DNA from: Pararcticibacter amylolyticus
GTDB taxonomy: Bacteria > Bacteroidota > Bacteroidia > Sphingobacteriales > Sphingobacteriaceae
Assembly: GCF_003130405.1 (NCBI RefSeq)
Contig: NZ_QEAS01000007.1
Location: 89,754 to 146,290, forward strand
Direction: 5' to 3'
Length of the DNA: 56,537 nt
Below, piece after piece: positions 17,291 through 26,680 of this stretch. Numbering within the stretch: the stretch's first letter is position 1; every line of letters starts with the position of its first letter. The notes beneath the pieces are model-generated. The model saw only the letters and a list, made by a program, of their open reading frames with translations, was not told the DNA's origin and searched no databases. A program made the position numbers and the translations under genes.

Positions 17291-18949
17291 ATGAAACGAT
17301 TAACACTATTTATCATTATAATATCGGGGTTGGCGCTATCGTCCTGTAAAAAGGATTTTCTCAATCGTGTGCCACTGGACCAGATTGTGGATGAAACATT
17401 CTGGACTACGGAAAATCAGCTTGTGCTGGCTGCGAACGGTCTATATGCCAATATCAAGAATAAGAATACGGTCGATATGGATCAGATTGGCGATAATACC
17501 TACAATTCCAGTACAACAGATTACAGAAATATTGCTGCCGGCCGGTATGGCATAGATGTAAACACTATCAATAATGAGTGGGGGAGTATGTATTCGGCAA
17601 TCCGGGAATGTAACGTCTTTCTTGCTAACTACAACAGGGCCACAACGGTTAGTGAAGCCAGGCGGGAAGAACTTGCTGCGGAAGCAAGGGTGATAAGAGC
17701 CTATACCTATGCGTATCTGACTCTTTTTTACGGGGATGTTCCTTTGATTACCACTCCAATTACAATAGAAGAGGCATACGGCCCTCGTGATCCGGCGGAG
17801 AAGATTCAGGACTTTATCCTGAATGAGCTGCAGGAAGCTTCCGAACACCTGAAGGCTGAACTGCCAGCAGCTGACAAAAGTGACCTGGGCCGTATTCGTA
17901 AGGGAGCAGCTTTGGGGTTGAAAGCCCGGTATGCGCTTTACTTTGGTCGTTACGATGTGGCAGAGAAAGCAGCGAAGGATGTAATGGATTTGGGAGTTTA
18001 TCAGCTTTACAATACGGGTAATCCGGATAATACATATAATAATTTTTTCACCTGGGCCGGCAAAATGAAAAATGGAAATAATAAGGAAACCATTATTGCC
18101 CGTCTCAATCTGATAAATGAGAGTGTACACAACCTAAGCCGGGAGATCCAGGTGCCTGATCAGAGTTCAAGATTTAATCCAACAAAGTCGTTGGTTGATG
18201 CTTATCTGTGCTCTGATGGTCTGCCTATAGACAAGTCTCCATTATACAAAGAGACTTCGTATAATGATGTATTTCAAAATCGAGATCCCCGGATGAAACA
18301 AACTGTTTTAGCGCCTGGAGCTCAATGGGGGGGCAGATATGATGGAAAGCCGGGAAATACGAATCCCGATATTTTTACTACGCCGAAATTCCTTTCAGAT
18401 AGAAGAGGGTGTGTTACCGTCACTGGATATTACTTCACGAAGTATGTTGAATTGTCAGCAGTTGGAAAAGTGGGACAGGATGAAAATGATATTCATGTAT
18501 TGCGTTATGGAGAGATACTTCTTACTTATGCTGAGGCTCGTTTTGAACAGGGTAAACTCACTCAGGATGATCTGGATAAAACCGTTAACCTATTGAGAGG
18601 GCGCGTCGGAATGCATCCTATGATTCTGACAGAGCTGGCGGCAAATGATATGGATCTCCGTACGGAGATCAGGCGTGAACGCCGGGTTGAACTTGTCCTG
18701 GAAGGTCAGAGATACTTTGATATTAAACGCTGGAAGCAAGGTAGCCTATTGGCCGAACCGATCAAAGGCATGAAAAAATCGTGGGCTATGGTTCAGGCCG
18801 ATGTTAGCAATTTAAGGGCTGATGCTCAGGGATATATAATAGTGGATGACGACCGCAGTTTTACTGATCCCAAGAATTATCTGTGGCCTGTGCCAATGAT
18901 ACAGCGTGACCGGAACCCTAACCTGGGACAGAATCCCGGATGGGAATAG
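17291..18949 (+). CDS. SusD/RagB-family outer-membrane lipoprotein
   Basis: A lipoprotein signal peptide has lipidation Cys19 (LALSSCKKDF) followed by NRVPLDQIVDETFW, the classic SusD opening. The SusD N-terminal TPR-like region (about 25-220) and the RagB/SusD C-terminal region (about 300-552, RRERRVELVLEGQRYFDIKRW) are complete, ending NPNLGQNPGWE. It caps the SusC transporter and binds glycan at the cell surface. The end overlaps the formal start of the next frame by 10 bases, implying tight linkage. Confidence 0.95.
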   Translation: MKRLTLFIIIISGLALSSCKKDFLNRVPLDQIVDETFWTTENQLVLAANGLYANIKNKNTVDMDQIGDNTYNSSTTDYRNIAAGRYGIDVNTINNEWGSMYSAIRECNVFLANYNRATTVSEARREELAAEARVIRAYTYAYLTLFYGDVPLITTPITIEEAYGPRDPAEKIQDFILNELQEASEHLKAELPAADKSDLGRIRKGAALGLKARYALYFGRYDVAEKAAKDVMDLGVYQLYNTGNPDNTYNNFFTWAGKMKNGNNKETIIARLNLINESVHNLSREIQVPDQSSRFNPTKSLVDAYLCSDGLPIDKSPLYKETSYNDVFQNRDPRMKQTVLAPGAQWGGRYDGKPGNTNPDIFTTPKFLSDRRGCVTVTGYYFTKYVELSAVGKVGQDENDIHVLRYGEILLTYAEARFEQGKLTQDDLDKTVNLLRGRVGMHPMILTELAANDMDLRTEIRRERRVELVLEGQRYFDIKRWKQGSLLAEPIKGMKKSWAMVQADVSNLRADAQGYIIVDDDRSFTDPKNYLWPVPMIQRDRNPNLGQNPGWE

Positions 18950-19008
18950 AAAATCAAGATGTTAGCATGGCAGATAAGATATTAATGAGAAAAAAGACTA
19001 GATCGGAT

Positions 19009-19875
19009 ATGTTAAAAGTGAAAATGTTAAAGGGAATGTGGCTGGCAATGATCATACTGGCTGCCTCATGCGGGAAATCTGGTTCTGACGGATCTGAAGA
19101 ACCCGAAAAGCCAGTGGAAGAAACGCTAAAGACGATAAAAGCCGGACAAACCATCAAGGTGATGACCTATAACATCCATCATGCGAACCCACCTGCGCAG
19201 GCAAATGTGATAGATATGGCAGCCATTGCAGCAGTGATCAATGCCGAAAAGCCGGATTTTGTCGCACTTCAGGAAGTGGATAAGAATACAAAACGTTCCG
19301 GTGTCTCTCTCAACCAGGCGCAGGATCTGGCGACCAGGACTAAAATGACCATGTTCTTCTCCAGGTCGATTGATTATGATGGTGGAGAATACGGGGTTGC
19401 TGTATTATCACGCTATGAAATAACAGATAAGACACGCTACGCTTTACCTCTCGCTCAGGGATCAAACGGTGAACTTCGCTCGGTTGCGATGATCTCTGTC
19501 GCTACGGAAGGAGGGACCGGCAAGTTCTATTTTGCATCTACTCATCTGGAAGTTTCGGATAACGCGAGCCGCCTGGCGCAGGTGAATGAGCTGCTAAGGA
19601 TTAATTCTGGAATTCAGTCGCCTTTTGTCCTGGCGGGCGATTTCAATGCGGTTCCGGGCAGCGAGTCGATTACAACCCTGCAGCAGGGTCTTACAGCAGG
19701 GTGTATTTCTGGTTGCCCGCTGACATCGCCGGCGGTAAGTCCCGCACGGACTATCGATTATATTTTTCTCAATCAGCATGCATCATCGGCATTTTCAGTT
19801 CAAAGCTATCGTACAGCCAGTGAAGCCCTGGCTTCAGATCACAGAGCTGTAGTAGCTGAGTTAAAATTTAAATAG
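19009..19875 (+). CDS. Endonuclease/exonuclease/phosphatase-family lipoprotein
   Basis: The frame is open from 18940, but the lipoprotein signal (WLAMIILAASCGKSG) starts at Met 19009 or 19024, so the earlier ATG inside the susD end is unlikely. The single EEP domain shows MTYNIHHANPP (metal Asn), ALQEVD (catalytic Glu), STHLE, AGDFNAVPG (Asp/Asn) and SDHRAV (Asp/His). Family members cleave phosphodiesters or phosphomonoesters, in nucleic acids, inositol phosphates or sphingomyelin. Being a lipoprotein in a glycan locus, it more likely works on a phosphorylated glycan or lipid head group; this is inference. It is followed four bases later by a paralog. Confidence 0.9.
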   Translation: MLKVKMLKGMWLAMIILAASCGKSGSDGSEEPEKPVEETLKTIKAGQTIKVMTYNIHHANPPAQANVIDMAAIAAVINAEKPDFVALQEVDKNTKRSGVSLNQAQDLATRTKMTMFFSRSIDYDGGEYGVAVLSRYEITDKTRYALPLAQGSNGELRSVAMISVATEGGTGKFYFASTHLEVSDNASRLAQVNELLRINSGIQSPFVLAGDFNAVPGSESITTLQQGLTAGCISGCPLTSPAVSPARTIDYIFLNQHASSAFSVQSYRTASEALASDHRAVVAELKFK

Positions 19876-19878
19876 AGT

Positions 19879-20703
19879 ATGAAATATTTTATAAGGAAGG
19901 AATTGTTTAAGAGTTTACTGTTACCAGTACTGTTCATTGTGCCGGCATTAAGTTCCTATGCACAGAAAAAGAAGACAGATGTCAGCATAAGGGTGTTAAG
20001 CTATAATATTCATCATTGCAACCCGCCTTCCAAAGCAAAGGAAGGGCTTATCGATATTCAGGCGATAGCAAAGGTGATCAGGGATTCGAAAGCCGATCTG
20101 GTGGCTTTGCAGGAAGTGGATGTTCATACCGCGCGTTCCGGCAAGGATGTACACCAGGCCAGGGAGTTGGCGAAGCTGACCGAAATGCATGCGTTTTTTG
20201 TGAAGACGATTGATCATCAGGGAGGTGATTACGGCATTGCTGTTTTGTCGAAATATCCTATCCTTGATTCGGCTGCTTATAAGCTTCCTATGCAGGAAGG
20301 ATCAGGAGGGGAGCCAAGAGGTCTTGCCGTTATTACAATACAGTTAAAAGGAGGAAAGAAACTGAGATTTGCAAGCACGCATCTCGATTTAAAAGCTGTA
20401 AACAAGCCATTGCAGGCTGCTGAACTGATCCGTCTTCTGGATAACGGAAAGACCCCGGTAATTCTGGGGGGCGATTTTAATTCGGTGCCTGACAGTGAAG
20501 TTATTTCTATCCTGGATAAAGCATTTACCCGGACCTGTACCGGCAACTGTGGGTTTACCATACCTGAAGTGAATCCTAACAGGACAATTGATTACATCAT
20601 GTTCAGGAAACCAGGACAACTGGAAGTTTTGTCGCACCGGGTAATTAATGAACCATATGCCTCCGATCATTTACCCATCGTTGCGGAATTTAAAGTGAAA
20701 TAA
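19879..20703 (+). CDS. Endonuclease/exonuclease/phosphatase-family secreted protein, paralog of the preceding gene
   Basis: The 274-residue protein has a cleavable signal peptide (VPALSSYAQ) instead of a lipobox. It shares the same EEP motifs as its neighbour: LSYNIHHCNPP, ALQEVDVHTARSG, STHLDL, GGDFNSVPD, SDHLPIV. The pair clearly arose by tandem duplication; one copy is membrane-anchored and the other soluble in the periplasm. Both keep all catalytic residues, so both are probably active, perhaps at successive steps or locations. Confidence 0.9.
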   Translation: MKYFIRKELFKSLLLPVLFIVPALSSYAQKKKTDVSIRVLSYNIHHCNPPSKAKEGLIDIQAIAKVIRDSKADLVALQEVDVHTARSGKDVHQARELAKLTEMHAFFVKTIDHQGGDYGIAVLSKYPILDSAAYKLPMQEGSGGEPRGLAVITIQLKGGKKLRFASTHLDLKAVNKPLQAAELIRLLDNGKTPVILGGDFNSVPDSEVISILDKAFTRTCTGNCGFTIPEVNPNRTIDYIMFRKPGQLEVLSHRVINEPYASDHLPIVAEFKVK

Positions 20704-20730
20704 AGACCAGGTTATAAAGGATTTTTATAG

Positions 20731-22059
20731 ATGAAAAGATTTATGCTTCTGCTTTTAGCAATAGGATTGTTAAATGCATCCTGTAAAAAAGATGAAAAAA
20801 CAGGGAACAGGCCTGATCCGGTGGTGAGTTCTATTTCTCCGGAGAGAGGCCGTGCCGGCACTGTATTAACAATTAGCGGTGAAAACTTCAGCCGTCTTCG
20901 TACAGATAACATAATCAGGATAAATGGAATTGAGTCTAAAATTGTAACGTTCAATGAACAGAATATTTATGTGGAAGTGCCGGAAAGCGAAGCGGTTGGG
21001 AATGTTCCGGTAAGTGTATCTATAGCTGGACGCCCGGTTGAAGGTCTTTCATTTGAGTATATGGAACCTATTATTCCCTATACGACAGAAACATTTGCCG
21101 GTGATGGAACGGCTTCGTTTGCGGACGGAACAGGTGTTGCTGCTAAGTTCAATAATCCTGAAGGGGTTGCCATTGATTCAAAAGGAAATATCATCGTGGC
21201 AGACCGGGTTAATAACCGGATTCGGAAAATAACGCCGGATGGCGTAGTCAGTACGCTTGCGGGTACCGGTACGGCTGGAAGAGTAGACGGGCCAGCTGCG
21301 ACCGCCCGTTTCAGCGGGCCCTGGAAGGTTGCTGTTGATAAGAATGATAATATTATCGTCGCTGACCGTACGAATAACATGATCCGTAAAATCAGCGCTG
21401 ATGGCATCGTGTCTACTATTGCCGGGAATGGTACCGCCGGAACCGCGGACGGTCTGGGTACGGCAGCCCGCTTCAGCTATCCCCAGGATGTAGAAGTGGA
21501 TGACAACGGAATTATCTATGTAGTCGATTATACTAACGACCGGATCAGGAAAATTACTCCGGATGGGACGGTTTCTACTCTGGCAGGAAGCTCGACCGGT
21601 TATGCAGATGGTACGGGAACCGATGCAAAGTTTGATAAACCCTGCGGGATTGCCATCGCTCACGATGGAAATCTGCTGGTAGTGGACAGGAACAATCAAA
21701 GGGTCAGGAAGGTAACTCCTCAGGGAGTGGTAACTACCTTCGCCGGGAGCGGAACTAAAGGACTGGTAGACGGAGATCTTGCCACTGCTGCTTTTTCGGA
21801 GCCATATGGATTGTGTGTGGATAAGAACGGGAATATTTTCGTGGCTGATCTGGCAGGGCATGCTATACGGAAAATAACCATTTATGGAGAGGTCATTACT
21901 ATTGCCGGAAACGGGACAGGCGGATTTGCTGATGGCACTGTTGCATCTGCCGTCATGCTAAAAAATCCGACGGATGTAGTAACGGATAGCCAGGGAAGGG
22001 TCTATGTCGCTGATCTCGCCAATCATAGGGTTCGCCGTCTGGTACAGCAAAGTAAATAA
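20731..22059 (+). CDS. IPT/TIG and NHL-repeat beta-propeller lipoprotein
   Basis: Lipobox Cys18 (LLNASCKKDEK) is followed by an IPT/TIG immunoglobulin-like domain (about 28-105, VVSSISPERGRAGTVLTISG) and six NHL repeats (about 120-440) of the type GVAIDSKGNIIVADRVNNRI. Such lipoproteins are common after SusC/D genes in this phylum and probably bind glycan at the surface; no catalytic residues are seen. A perfect 12-bp hairpin follows the stop, so it may end the first transcript of the locus. Confidence 0.9.
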   Translation: MKRFMLLLLAIGLLNASCKKDEKTGNRPDPVVSSISPERGRAGTVLTISGENFSRLRTDNIIRINGIESKIVTFNEQNIYVEVPESEAVGNVPVSVSIAGRPVEGLSFEYMEPIIPYTTETFAGDGTASFADGTGVAAKFNNPEGVAIDSKGNIIVADRVNNRIRKITPDGVVSTLAGTGTAGRVDGPAATARFSGPWKVAVDKNDNIIVADRTNNMIRKISADGIVSTIAGNGTAGTADGLGTAARFSYPQDVEVDDNGIIYVVDYTNDRIRKITPDGTVSTLAGSSTGYADGTGTDAKFDKPCGIAIAHDGNLLVVDRNNQRVRKVTPQGVVTTFAGSGTKGLVDGDLATAAFSEPYGLCVDKNGNIFVADLAGHAIRKITIYGEVITIAGNGTGGFADGTVASAVMLKNPTDVVTDSQGRVYVADLANHRVRRLVQQSK

Positions 22060-22078
22060 TTGGAATACTATTAACAAG

Positions 22079-22111
22079 AAGAGCATACGCAGGGAAGCGT
22101 ATGCTCTTTAT
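22079..22111 (+). terminator. Intrinsic terminator or processing hairpin after the NHL lipoprotein
   Basis: AAGAGCATACGC (22079-22090) and GCGTATGCTCTT (22097-22108) form a perfect 12-bp stem with a 6-base loop. The T-tail is short (TTTAT), so termination may be partial. The ATG at 22101 lies in the right arm. Confidence 0.65.
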
Positions 22112-22124
22112 GGACATTTTATCA

Positions 22125-24296
22125 ATGTATAAGAAAATCATATTGTTCTTTATCCTGGCTTCATGGAACGGAATTAACGTGGAAGCAAGACAAGTGGATG
22201 TGGGGAGTATCACAGCTAGTTCCCGCAACGTAATACGTCGCACGATCGGAAATAGAGCCGACGCCATTGATCTCCAGGTTGTTCCATCTGAGAATGGAAC
22301 GGATGTTTATGAAATTGAAGCCCGTGGTGGGGTGCTCACCGTCAGGGGAAGCAGTCCTTCAGCTATCTGCTCAGGTTTTTATGAGTATTTAAGAAAAGCC
22401 TGCAAAAGTATGGTAAGCTGGAGCGGAAGCAATCTTCATATACCTCTTAAATGGCCTGACTATTCTAAAGTGAAGGTAGTGTCTCCCTATAGGTATCGTT
22501 ATTATCTCAATGTCGTGACGTTTGGTTATACTACTCCATATTGGGACTGGGCGCGCTGGGAGAAGGAGCTTGACTGGATGGCCTTGCACGGTGTAAACCT
22601 GCCGCTGGCTACAGTGGCAAGTGAAACCATCGCAGCAAGGGTTTGGAAGAAACTCGGCTTAAGCAATAAAGAAACAGATGCTTTTTTTACCGGACCCGCG
22701 CATCTTCCCTGGCATAGAATGGGAAACCTGAATAAGTGGGATGGTCCTGTCCCCTCAGACTGGCACAAAGATCAGTTAGATCTGCAGCATAAGATACTGA
22801 AACGTATGCGTGAGCTGGGAATGAACCCGGTGGCACCTGCCTTTGCCGGTTTTGTTCCGGAAGGATTTAAAAAGAAGCATCCTGAACTCCATGTGAATGC
22901 ATTAAAGTGGGGAGGATTTCCCGCGGAGTATAACGCGTATGTCCTTTCGCCTGGCTCTCCGTGGTTTAAGACAATCGGAAAGATGTTTGTAGAAGAATGG
23001 GAGAAGGAATTCGGAAAGAATACGTTTTATTTATCCGACAGCTTTAATGAAATGGATGTGCCAGTGCCAAAAGATCATCCGGAACAGAAATATCCTCTCC
23101 TTGCCGGGTATGGCGAATCTATTTATAACTCTATAAAAGCCGGGAATCCTGATGCCGTTTGGGTAACCCAGGGATGGACATTCGGTTATCAGCACAAGTT
23201 CTGGGATCAGAGGTCATTGCAGGCGATGCTTTCAAAGGTGCCTGACGACAGGATGCTGATCCTTGATCTGGCTAACGAGTATCCTGAATATGTTTGGAAA
23301 ATACCTATGGTCTGGAAAACACACCAGGGCTTCTACGGAAAACAATGGATATACAGCTTCGTGCCAAACTTCGGCGGTAAAACTCCGTGGACAGGTGTTT
23401 TATCTTTGTATGCGTCGGGTTCGGCTGAGGCTTTAAAATCGCCGTTCAGCAAAAATCTCGTTGGCTTTGGTTCTGCTCCTGAGGGTATAGAGAACAATGA
23501 GGTGGTGTATGAACTTCTGGCTGACATGGGATGGAAAAGAGACGCGGTGGATCTTGACAAATGGCTGGATGAATATTGCCGCTCACGTTACGGTGCTTAT
23601 CCGGATAAGATGAAACTTGCCTGGGAGCAGTTGAGAAAGTCTGCATACGGGAGTTTTGGATCCTATCCACGGTTTTTATGGCAGCTGGTGGTACCGGATA
23701 CGCGAAGAAAGGGAAGTGTGAATTCCGATTCTTTGTTTATGAGATCAGCAGAGAATTTTCTGGATTGCTCGGAAGAGTTGAAAGCCAGTAAACTATACCA
23801 GAATGATGCCATTGAGATTGCCATGCTGTATCTGGGGGTAAGGGCTGATCAATGGTACTCCCGGGCGTTGAAGGCTGATGCTCAAAACGATCAGACTGTG
23901 AAACGCAAAGCGGGAGAAAAAGCTGTTGAGATCCTTTACCAGATTGACCGCTTGCTTGAGTCACATCCAAATAACCGTTTACAGACCTGGGTAGATTATG
24001 CACGGTCACACGGAAAGACAGAAGAGGAAAAGAATTATTACGAGGCCAATGCAAAACGTCTGATTACAACGTGGGGCGGTGTTCAGAACGATTATGCAGC
24101 CAGGATATGGAGCGGGCTGATCCGTGATTATTATATTCCAAGGATTCAAAAGCATCTCGCAAATGCCGGCTTCAGACGTTTGGATTGGGAGGAAAAGTGG
24201 ATAAAGACGCCGGGGGGTAGCAGGGTTGAACCTTTTGATGATCCCATACAAAAGGCGAAAGAGCTGGTTGCAGCTTATGGGAGTATTGAGTTGTAA
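22125..24296 (+). CDS. Alpha-N-acetylglucosaminidase, GH89 (NAGLU family), first copy
   Basis: The frame opens at ATG 22101, within a hairpin arm; ATG 22125 begins the signal peptide MYKKIILFFILASWNG and is preferred. Domain order is that of NAGLU: N-terminal (about 25-105, RGSSPSAICSGFYEYL), TIM barrel (about 115-450) and C-terminal helical domain. Counting from 22101, the acid/base Glu317 is in DSFNEM and the nucleophile Glu461 in APEGIENNEVVY, matching human NAGLU Glu316 and Glu446. It removes terminal alpha-linked GlcNAc, probably in the periplasm. It is followed by a diverged second GH89. Confidence 0.93.
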   Translation: MYKKIILFFILASWNGINVEARQVDVGSITASSRNVIRRTIGNRADAIDLQVVPSENGTDVYEIEARGGVLTVRGSSPSAICSGFYEYLRKACKSMVSWSGSNLHIPLKWPDYSKVKVVSPYRYRYYLNVVTFGYTTPYWDWARWEKELDWMALHGVNLPLATVASETIAARVWKKLGLSNKETDAFFTGPAHLPWHRMGNLNKWDGPVPSDWHKDQLDLQHKILKRMRELGMNPVAPAFAGFVPEGFKKKHPELHVNALKWGGFPAEYNAYVLSPGSPWFKTIGKMFVEEWEKEFGKNTFYLSDSFNEMDVPVPKDHPEQKYPLLAGYGESIYNSIKAGNPDAVWVTQGWTFGYQHKFWDQRSLQAMLSKVPDDRMLILDLANEYPEYVWKIPMVWKTHQGFYGKQWIYSFVPNFGGKTPWTGVLSLYASGSAEALKSPFSKNLVGFGSAPEGIENNEVVYELLADMGWKRDAVDLDKWLDEYCRSRYGAYPDKMKLAWEQLRKSAYGSFGSYPRFLWQLVVPDTRRKGSVNSDSLFMRSAENFLDCSEELKASKLYQNDAIEIAMLYLGVRADQWYSRALKADAQNDQTVKRKAGEKAVEILYQIDRLLESHPNNRLQTWVDYARSHGKTEEEKNYYEANAKRLITTWGGVQNDYAARIWSGLIRDYYIPRIQKHLANAGFRRLDWEEKWIKTPGGSRVEPFDDPIQKAKELVAAYGSIEL

Positions 24297-24372
24297 GTTA
24301 TAAGGTGAATCGGGTGGATACTTTGATTCAGGTGATCTAACAAGCCGTTTATCTTTAAACAGTGGTACGATA

Positions 24373-26607
24373 GTGAAAATAGTTATTTACAAACATTATT
24401 ATCTGTCAGGGCTGGTAGCCCTGCTTATTGTTCTTTCTGCTTTTTCCGGTTATTCGCAGACTAGCGGGAATCCGACGGACAAGCTTCAGGCTGTGCGTGA
24501 CCTTATTAAGCGCGTCCTGCCCCGCCATGCTGACCAGTTTGAGATCGGGGTTATTCCGAAGGTGAATGATAAGGATGTTTTCGAAATAGAAAACGGGCGG
24601 GGCAAGATCGTTTTGCGCGGAAGCAACGGCGTTTCGGTAGCCAGTGCTCTTCATTTCTACCTGAAAAAGTATACCCATAGTGACATCAGCTGGAATGGAA
24701 GTAATTTAAAACTTCCCGTAAAGTTGCCTGCCATAAAGGGCAAGGTAAGGGAAACTACGCCCTACCGTTATCGCTATTATTTAAATTATTGCACGTTTAA
24801 CTACAGTATGAGCTGGTGGGACTGGGAAAGATGGGAGAAAGAGATAGACTGGATGGCGCTTAATGGGATCAATATGCCGCTTGCTATAACAGGGCAGAAT
24901 TCGGTGTGGAGCAGGGTTTATAAAGGTATGGGCTTTACGGATAAAGATCTCGAATCTTTTTTCAGCGGCCCGGCCTACTTCAACTGGTTCTGGATGGGCA
25001 ACCTTGACGGCTGGGGAGGACCTTTACCTCAAAGCTTCATGGAAAAGCACGAGGAGCTGCAAAAGAAGATCCTTTCGAGAGAAAGAGAGCTGGGAATGAC
25101 GCCAATTCTTCCTGCCTTTACAGGACATGTACCCCCGGCATTTAAAGATAAATTTCCGGATGCGAATTTGAAGAAAACGGATTGGGCCGGATTTCCGGAG
25201 GTGTATATCCTGGATCCGGACGACCCGATGTTCACCGAAATTGGAAGGAAATTTCTCGAAGAAGAGATCAAAACCTTTGGTACAGATCATTTATACTCAT
25301 CAGATACCTTTAATGAAAACGCTCCACCGACCAATGATCCCGTTTTCTTGAATGCTGTTAGTAAAAAGGTGTATCAGTCTATGGCGGCAGCTGATCCAAA
25401 GGCTGTCTGGATAATGCAGGGCTGGTTGTTTCATTTTCATTCTAAGTTCTGGCAGCAGGAGCAGATTAAAGCGTTGCTGAATGCTGTCCCCGACGATAAG
25501 ATGATTATCCTCGATTTATGGAGTGAAAATCATCCTGTCTGGAACAGAACGGAAGCCTATTATGGAAAACCCTGGATCTGGTGTATGCTGCATAATTTTG
25601 GTGGTAATATTAGCCTGTACGGAAGAATGGATGAGGTGGCGAAAGGCCCTGCCGGGGCATTAAATAGTCCCGAGTCCGGAAAATTGATGGGTATTGGCCT
25701 TACGCCGGAAGCCATTGAGCAGAATCCGGTGATGTATGCACTGATGATGGAGAATGTCTGGAGAGATAAGCCAGTTGATGTTGACAGTTGGTTAAAGGAC
25801 TATTCAAGAAGACGGTATGGAAAACAAGATCCGGATGCAGAACGCGCATGGCAGATATTAAAGGAGACGGTTTACACAGGGGGAATCAGAAGCGGCGGAC
25901 CGGAGTCGATTATTACGGGGCGCCCGACATTCAATAAAAGTACAGGTGGGACGGATACACGCAAAAACTATAAGCCGGCAAACCTTATCCCAGCCTGGGA
26001 GCTTTTAATAAAGGCATCGCCGCGGCTAAAGGATAGTGAAGGATTTAAGTATGATTTAGTTGATCTGACACGGCAGGTCCTGGCAAATTATGCAGATACG
26101 GTTCAACAGATGTTCGCATCGGCCTATCAAAAGAAAGACTATGCTGTATTCGATAATCAAAGTAAGATGTTCCTGGGTATAATAGAAGATATGGATCTCC
26201 TTTTGGGAGCAAGAAAAGATTTTCTGCTCGGCGTCTGGTTGAATTCAGCAAAGTCTTACGGCACGAACGAGCAGGAAAAACGCTTGTATGAGAGAAATGC
26301 CCGTAACCTGATCACCCTGTGGGGAGACCGTAATTCGGGCCTGCATGAGTATTCAAACCGTCAGTGGAACGGAATGCTCAGTCATTTTTATCTTCCGCGC
26401 TGGACACAGTTTTTCGGTTATCTTAATCAGTGCAAAGGACAAGGGAAGGAACCTGATTTTAAATTATTTGAAGAACGAATAAAAGATTGGGAATGGCAAT
26501 GGGTTAACTCAACTGATGAATTTAAAGATCGGGCCGAAGGAGATCCGGTTGAGATTGCTTTAACTTTGTACAGAAAATATCATGATAAGATTATAGCACT
26601 TTACTAA
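24373..26607 (+). CDS. Alpha-N-acetylglucosaminidase, GH89 (NAGLU family), second copy
   Basis: The 744-residue GH89 enzyme has a GTG start and a signal peptide (SAFSGYSQ). Glu315 in DTFNEN (acid/base) and Glu446 in TPEAIEQNPVMY (nucleophile) are present. The neighbouring Glu found in NAGLU and the first copy (NEVVY) is replaced by Pro here, and the loop after DTFNEN is APPTNDP rather than DVPVPKDH, so substrate preference may differ. The tandem pair likely shares one operon with the PAP2 and GH97 genes. A TATCTTTA at 24350 resembles a weak -7 element. Confidence 0.93.
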   Translation: MKIVIYKHYYLSGLVALLIVLSAFSGYSQTSGNPTDKLQAVRDLIKRVLPRHADQFEIGVIPKVNDKDVFEIENGRGKIVLRGSNGVSVASALHFYLKKYTHSDISWNGSNLKLPVKLPAIKGKVRETTPYRYRYYLNYCTFNYSMSWWDWERWEKEIDWMALNGINMPLAITGQNSVWSRVYKGMGFTDKDLESFFSGPAYFNWFWMGNLDGWGGPLPQSFMEKHEELQKKILSRERELGMTPILPAFTGHVPPAFKDKFPDANLKKTDWAGFPEVYILDPDDPMFTEIGRKFLEEEIKTFGTDHLYSSDTFNENAPPTNDPVFLNAVSKKVYQSMAAADPKAVWIMQGWLFHFHSKFWQQEQIKALLNAVPDDKMIILDLWSENHPVWNRTEAYYGKPWIWCMLHNFGGNISLYGRMDEVAKGPAGALNSPESGKLMGIGLTPEAIEQNPVMYALMMENVWRDKPVDVDSWLKDYSRRRYGKQDPDAERAWQILKETVYTGGIRSGGPESIITGRPTFNKSTGGTDTRKNYKPANLIPAWELLIKASPRLKDSEGFKYDLVDLTRQVLANYADTVQQMFASAYQKKDYAVFDNQSKMFLGIIEDMDLLLGARKDFLLGVWLNSAKSYGTNEQEKRLYERNARNLITLWGDRNSGLHEYSNRQWNGMLSHFYLPRWTQFFGYLNQCKGQGKEPDFKLFEERIKDWEWQWVNSTDEFKDRAEGDPVEIALTLYRKYHDKIIALY

Positions 26608-26680
26608 CGAATGATAGCAGGATAATGATCATGGAGCGTGAAGTGTATGGGCAATTCTTATCTTTAACGCAAATGATCTT

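Noticed and set aside
17441-18130. Minus-strand frame of 229 codons opposite the first SusD
   Set aside because: Antisense to a complete SusD gene with clear lipobox and family motifs; no start context or family match.
21178-21861. Minus-strand frame of 227 codons opposite the NHL propeller
   Set aside because: Repeated sequence of the NHL units on the other strand keeps this frame open; the repeats explain it fully.
24322-24357. TTTG and TATCTTTA before the second GH89 as a promoter
   Set aside because: The -7 element has a mismatch at its last base and the spacing is 24 bases, so it is not better than chance in AT-rich DNA.
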